Positions 58,222 through 64,000 of a stretch of 64,000 bases of DNA are shown piece by piece. Made by a program: the position numbers and the translations under genes. Source of the stretch: Siphonodentalium dalli (taxonomy: Eukaryota > Mollusca > Scaphopoda > Gadilida > Siphonodentaliidae); NCBI GenBank assembly GCA_032622095.1, contig CP136063.1, positions 82,065,980-82,129,979 on the forward strand. The letters are read 5' to 3'. The stretch's first letter is position 1; every line of letters starts with the position of its first letter. The notes beneath the pieces are model-generated. The model was not told the origin of the DNA. It worked only from the letters and a program-made list of their open reading frames with translations, and made no database searches.

Positions 58222-61200
58222 TGTATAGAAATTCACAGGGGACCATCTAGATGATGCCAAAGTGGTCTACAAGGAGTAGCTTTTTACGAGAAAGATAATG
58301 GTCGGGGTTAGAATTTTCTAAAGTGACGCCGTTGTTGTCAGGGGCAGAAAAGGGGAGGGGCAGAACAAATATTTGTCGCCGATTGGCACCAAACTTATAT
58401 ATAATCATCCCCATAATATGAGGAATCTAATGGCGTGGTTTAAATATTGCAAAAGTCGAGCCGTTCGCGTCAGGGGCGCCCGGAAGGGGGGGGGGGGCAG
58501 ATTTTTTTTCCTGTCGCCGATTGCCACGAAACTTACATATAATCATCCCCGTGATATGAAGAATCCAACGGTGTGGTTTAAATACGTCAAAAGTGGCGTC
58601 GTTTGAGTCAGGGATGAACGGAAGGGGAGAGGGGCACCAAAATTGATAAAACTATTTTTAGCGCCGATTTCCACCAAATTGATATATATTCTTCTTCATG
58701 ATACAAGGAATCTAATTGTGCGAAATAACAACGCCAAATTGTTGTTTTTGGATGAGAGATTGGGAGGGGGTGGGCACTAAATTTGATAATAAGTCGCCGA
58801 TTGCCACCACACTTATACAAAATCATCCCCATGGTATGAATATATAATCATCCCCATAATATGAGGAATCTAATGGCGTGGTTTAAATATGGCAAAAGTC
58901 GCGCCGTTCGCGTCAGGGGCGCCCGGAAGGGGGGGGGGACATATTTTTTTTTCCTGTCGCCGATTGCCACGAAACTTACATATAATCATCCCCGTGATAT
59001 GAAGAATCCAACGGTGTGGTTTAAATATGTCAAAAGTGGCGTCGTTTGAGTCAGGGATGAACGGAAGGGGAGAGGGGCACCAAAATTGATAAAACTATTT
59101 TTAGCGCCGATTTCCACCAAATTGATATATATTCTTCTTCATGATACACGAATCTAATTGTGCGATTTAACAACGCCAAATTGTTGTTTTTGGATGAGAG
59201 ATTGGGAGGGGGTGAGCACTAAATTTGATAATAAGTCGCCGATTGCCACCACACTTATACAAAATCATCCCCATGGTATGAGGAGTCTAATGGTGTGGCT
59301 TTTATCTGTCAAATGTGGCCTCATTCGAGTCAGGGTTGCATTGAAAGGGACAGGGGCACCAAAATTGATGCACAATTTTTTTAGCGCCAATTTCCACCAA
59401 ATTGATACACGTTCTTATCCATGATACGAGGAATCTAATCGTGATTTAAAGACGCCATAGTGGTGCTGTTTGGGTGAGAGATGGAGAGGGGAGGGATTGG
59501 CACCAAAATTGTTTAGTCGCCGATTATCACCAAACTTATAAACAATCATCTCCATGATATCAGGAGTGTAATCGTGTGGTTTAAGGATGTCACAAGTGGG
59601 CCATTCGAGTCAGTGGTGTATAGAGATGAGAGGTACACAAAAAATTATATCTATATGTTTAGTGCCGATTTCCACCAGATTGATACACATTCTTCTCCGT
59701 GATACGAGGAATCTTATCGTGTGGTTTATATACACCAAATTGGTGCCCATATGGGTGAGAGATATGGGGACCTTAAATTTGATACGAATTTGTATACTCG
59801 CCAAGTTTCACCAATTTCATATATATGCATCTCTAATCTCTAATGAGTCTTAGTGTGTGCAGCTTGAGTCCGAAATAGGGACGGGTGGGTCACCAAAACT
59901 GATACAAAATATTTTTAGTACCAATTACCATCAAATTCAGACACGTTCTTCTCAAATGATACAAGAAATAAAATCGTGCTGTCTGTCTGTCTTTTTGTCT
60001 GTCTGTGTGCGTTCTATATATATAACTTCACGCGGTACAATCGAGATGGCACCAAGGCGTTCTAAGAGGGGTAACTTTTTACAAGGAAGATAATGGTGCG
60101 GGTTAAAAGTTTCTAAAATGACGCTGTTGGTGGGAGGGGAAATTTAAAAAATATGGTGAAATAGTTTTGTCGCTGATTTCCACCAAACGAATACATAATC
60201 ACCTTCGCAATATGGCGTTGTTCGAGTCAGCGTTGTATCAACAATTGATTTAATAAACCAAATTCCACCAAATTCATACACGTTTTTCTCTAATGATATA
60301 CCATGAATTAAATCACATTTGGTGTCGTTTGCGTCACGGATGACCAGCGGATATGCACTATCATTGATAAGATTGCTATTCGCCGATATCCACATATAAG
60401 TTATATACAGTCACCAGGCCATCTCCATATCATTTTAAGTAGTTGGGCGTTCACATTTCACAATCCCGACATATGGTGACCCACATAAGTCACTTGAACA
60501 ATTATATCTTCTTAACAGTCATATTTATATGGGAATGGCAATCAAGGCATTCACACAATGAGCTAGCAAAAAGAGATAACTAAAATAAGCATTAAACGTA
60601 TATTTATCATTCTATTGAAGAGATACATATATTCGTGCAAACTGAGAGACCTCGAACCGTCAGAGGATTGCATATATATAAGAAAAAAATTTAGTCTGTT
60701 CCATTCAATACAGTTTCCACAAAAAGTTACAATTTGTCAAGAGATATGGAAGTCCTGTTCAAAAATAGTGGTCACAGTGTGCAGTCAAATATAGCTTCTT
60801 CTGATATACAAGGACATGCAGTTAGTAGCACAATACTTTTCAGGATCCTACCAATACTGACATCTGACAAGGGTTTTAGAACAGACTCATCGACTGACAT
60901 AAACAACTCAAAATCTCGCTCTGTGCCTGGAACATGTAGCTGATATATGTGCGCAGCAACTGTTCGTTTAAACTAAGAATATTTAGCCAATATATAGCAC
61001 CGTGAACAGAGGAGCACCTGGAAATTTCTTTGAAACATCTGTATCTTCATGGAGATATGATAGCCAGGTGTCCTCGAGATCTTAGTCCAACCCACTAGAT
61101 TGATTGATACATCTCAATATGTAAAACCCAATTATCATCTTTTATCGAACTAATGTGTTTATGATGTTCATGTATCATATTATAACGTCAAATGTACACG

Positions 61201-61440
61201 CAGTTGTAAATAAATAAATACTTCATTATTGGTGGAACGGATTAATCGCGATAAACAGAATGACAATTGACAAGGTGAGCCACTACTTATATTCATTAAC
61301 TGTAATAATCATGTTTTGTGATGCTATTTGAATATACAATTTATGAGAAAACGTATAACACTTCAAGCAAGAGCATTCTCTATTCCCAACAAATATCCAC
61401 AGCATACATTAACCTGGGCAACGCCGGGTAACCCTGCTAG
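58171..61440 (+). mobile_element. Helitron-like non-autonomous element, family 1, longest copy
   Basis: Starts TCTATATTTGCGAATGTCTG after A and ends CTAG before T, with the same 3' hairpin as 50462-53296, which it closely resembles. It is longer mainly because a set of internal units is duplicated (GTCAGGGGCGCCCGGAAGG at about 58469 and 58911, and repeated neighbours). No encoded protein was recognised. Confidence 0.83.
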
Positions 61441-61442
61441 TA

Positions 61443-63952
61443 ATAGATATAGGGGAGACCCGGGCAAAGCGGGACACCAAATGTTTTCAAGGAATTTTAG
61501 AGAGGGTTTTCGCCGTAAAAAACTGGAAAGCCGTTGATTGGTATACAATTCATGGGCGCATATAATCGGGTGGTCATTGATATCAACCTCTTGTTTTGTC
61601 CCACTTTGCCCGCGCCTTTGGGCAAAGCGGGACACCGCATTGGGCAAAGTGAGACAATATGCGAGGCTATCCTGGCAAAATGGGATAGCAAAATCAAAGA
61701 GACAGTGCGAGTTGCCATTGCTCAGACTGCTACAGACAGGCAGGCTCTGAGTGCCAGATGAGTTTCTGTTGGGTTATGTAGGATGGATTTCATGTCTGGC
61801 GACCAGAGTTGTCTATCTTAACGATATATTCACCCCTGTCACACTACCGATTAAAACGAAGGTGACTTTCATTCCTTATATTACTTAATCGAAAGTGTTC
61901 TAATTATGTCAAACAAAGGGTGTTGTATTGTTCCCCCCACATATATTCTTTCCACACACCCCATCCCGATCGAAAGTAGCCGCCGTCCAGAAGGTTTCAA
62001 ATAGGGCACCCATGTCATTTCTCGGTCAATTGACCGATTTAAGTCATACAAAGGGTGTTCTATGGTGCCCCCAAGCCAATCTAAATATTCACCTCACTCA
62101 GATCCAAAATCTTCGCTGCCCAGAAGGGTTCAAATAGAGCACCCATGCCTTTTCTCGACACATTTATCCGATTTAGTTCAACCAAAAGTTGTTGTAGGGT
62201 GCCCCCCAAGCCAATATAAATAGCCCCATTCACACACCGATCCAAAATGGCCACCATCCAGAGATGTTCAAATAGGACACTCATGGCATTTCTCGACCCC
62301 ATAACCGATTTAGGTCAAACAAAGGGTGCTGTATAGGGTGCCCCCAGATAATCTAAATATTCACCCCTTTCACACCACCCCGATCCAAAATGGCCGCCGA
62401 CCAGAAGGGTTAAAATAAGACGATTTAGGTCAAACAAAGGCTACACAAGGTACTCATGCTTTCCACACACCTCACACACCTCAATCTGATCCAAAATGGT
62501 GGATGTCCAGAGGGGTTCAAATAGGACACCCATGTTATTTTCGGCCCCTTGGCCGATTTAGGTAAAACAAATAGTGTTATGTGGTGCCCCCAAGCCAATC
62601 TAAATATTTACCCTTTTCACCCACCCCGATCCAAAATGGCCGCCGCCCAGAGGGGTTCAAATATGGCACCCATGCCATCTCGGCCTTTAGACCGATTTAG
62701 GTCAAACAAAGGATGTTGTAGGGTGCCTCCAAGATAATCTAAATATTCACCCCTTTCACACCACCCTGATCCAAAATTGCCGCCGACCAGAAGGATTCAA
62801 ATAGGACATCCATTTCATTTCTCGTCCCGTTGTCCGATTTAGATCAAACAAAGGGTGTTTTAGGGTGGCCAAATGCCAATCTAAATATTCACCCTTTCAC
62901 CCCACCCGATCCAAAATGGCCGCCGTCCAGAAATTGTAAAATAGGGCACCAATGTCATTTCTCGACCCCTTGACCGATTTAGCTCAAACAAAGGGTGTTG
63001 TATGGTGCCACCAAGACTATCTAAATATTTACTCCTTTCACACCACCCCGATCCAAAATGGCCGCTGATGAGAAGGGTTCATGCCATTTCTCGACCCGTT
63101 GACCGATTTAGGTCAAACAAAGGATGTTGTAGGGTGCCCCCAACATAATTTAAATACTCACCCCTTTCACCCCACCCCGATCCAAAATGTCTGCCGTACA
63201 GAAGGGTTCAAATAGATCACCCATGTCTTTTCTCGGTCCATTGAATGATTTAGGTCAAAGAAAGGGAGTTGTAATGTGACCACCAAGCCAATCTAATTAT
63301 TCACCCCTTTCACACCAACCCGGTAAAAAATGGCCGTCGTCCAGAAATTGTAAAATCGGGCACCAATGCCATTTCTCGGCCCCTTGGTCGATTTAGGTAA
63401 AACAAAGGTTGTTGGAGGGTGGCCCCCAAGCCAATCTAATATTCACCCATTTCACCCCACCCTGATCCAAACTGGTCGCCGCACAGAAGGGTTCAAATAT
63501 GGCATTAATGCCATTTCTCGGCCCCTTGACCGATTTAGGTCAAACAAAGGGTGTTGTAGGGTGGCCCACAATGGACGCTTTTCCACGTACCCCTCTCACC
63601 CAATCCAAAATGGCCGTGACCAGAGTGATTCAAATAGGGCACCCATGCCATTTATCATCACCTTGACCGAATTAGGTCAAATGAAGGGTGTTGTGGGTGT
63701 CCCCAAGCCAATCTAAATATTCACTCTTTCACCCTTGTTTGACCTAAATCGGTCAAGGTGCCGAGAAGTGGCAAGGTGCCCTATTTGAACCTTTCTCGGC
63801 GGCGGCCATTTTGGATCGGGGTGGGATGAAAGGGTGAATATTTATATTGGCTTGGGGGCCACCACACAACTCCTTTAATTTACCAAATCGGTCAAGTAGC
63901 CGAGACTATCCCGCTTTGCCTGTCCCACTTTGCCCGAAATGATCATATCTAT
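61443..63952. mobile_element. Element filled with an approximately 135-bp satellite array
   Basis: ATAGATAT plus CGGGCAAAGCGGGACA at the left and the complement of CGGGCAAAGTGGGACA plus ATATCTAT at the right form inverted ends. Inside, about 13 direct units (GATCCAAAATGGCCGCC, CCGATTTAGGTCAAACAAAG and CAATCTAAATATTCACCC phrases, 105-150 bp each) run from about 61930 to 63720, and one last unit (about 63730-63890) is inverted. Open frames across it are artefacts. A short frame at 61534-61761 is of uncertain origin. Confidence 0.72.
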
Positions 63953-64000
63953 GACGCATGTATTGACAGTTTACAGAGACATAATTATTTATTTTATTGT

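Noticed and set aside
61328-63716. Chain of plus- and minus-strand ORFs, candidate gene cluster
   Set aside because: All but the first are readings of the roughly 135-bp satellite units; unit lengths vary without keeping frame.

Overview
The window is animal genomic DNA, most likely from a marine invertebrate and probably a lophotrochozoan such as a mollusc; this is inferred, since no rRNA, mitochondrial or other diagnostic gene is present. It is AT-rich, intron-bearing and gene-poor. The ORFs seen here are mostly stop-free stretches of repeats. No tRNA, rRNA, CRISPR array or bacterial-type operon was seen.

The clearest genes are two paralogous copies of a secreted-protein gene on the + strand. 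Each has an exon with a signal peptide and a small cysteine-rich PAN/Apple-like domain (27709-28041 and 43995-44315). Each also has a 1230-bp exon encoding an IgGFc-binding-protein (FcgBP)-type N-terminal domain that ends in a stop (34121-35350 and 45820-47049). The first exons end at a codon boundary on a GTCAGT donor, and the second begin in phase 0 after a CTAAT...CAG acceptor, so each pair joins in frame into a protein of about 520 or 516 residues. The copies lie in a direct segmental duplication (about 26.7-37.2 kb and 42.8-48.7 kb) that includes a conserved upstream repeat and 3' flanks. Copy 1's intron has grown to about 6.1 kb by transposon insertion and an 832-bp tandem duplication; copy 2's is about 1.5 kb.

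The rest is dominated by non-autonomous transposable elements. From 1 to about 26 kb there are palindromic MITEs, several families inserted at TTAA, a foldback element built from a 16-bp minisatellite (3.35-4.65 kb), and a composite inverted-repeat structure of about 6 kb (11.1-17.2 kb) whose core is an array of TTAAGC palindromes. From 40.4 to 61.4 kb lie Helitron-like elements of two families. Three + strand copies end in a hairpin plus CTAG, and a head-to-tail minus-strand series abuts the last of them. A 2.5-kb element filled with an approximately 135-bp satellite array closes the window.

A frameshifted polyglutamine-rich coding fragment lies at 1.04-1.70 kb. All repeat families, boundaries and percentages come from reading by eye; no alignment or database search was run.
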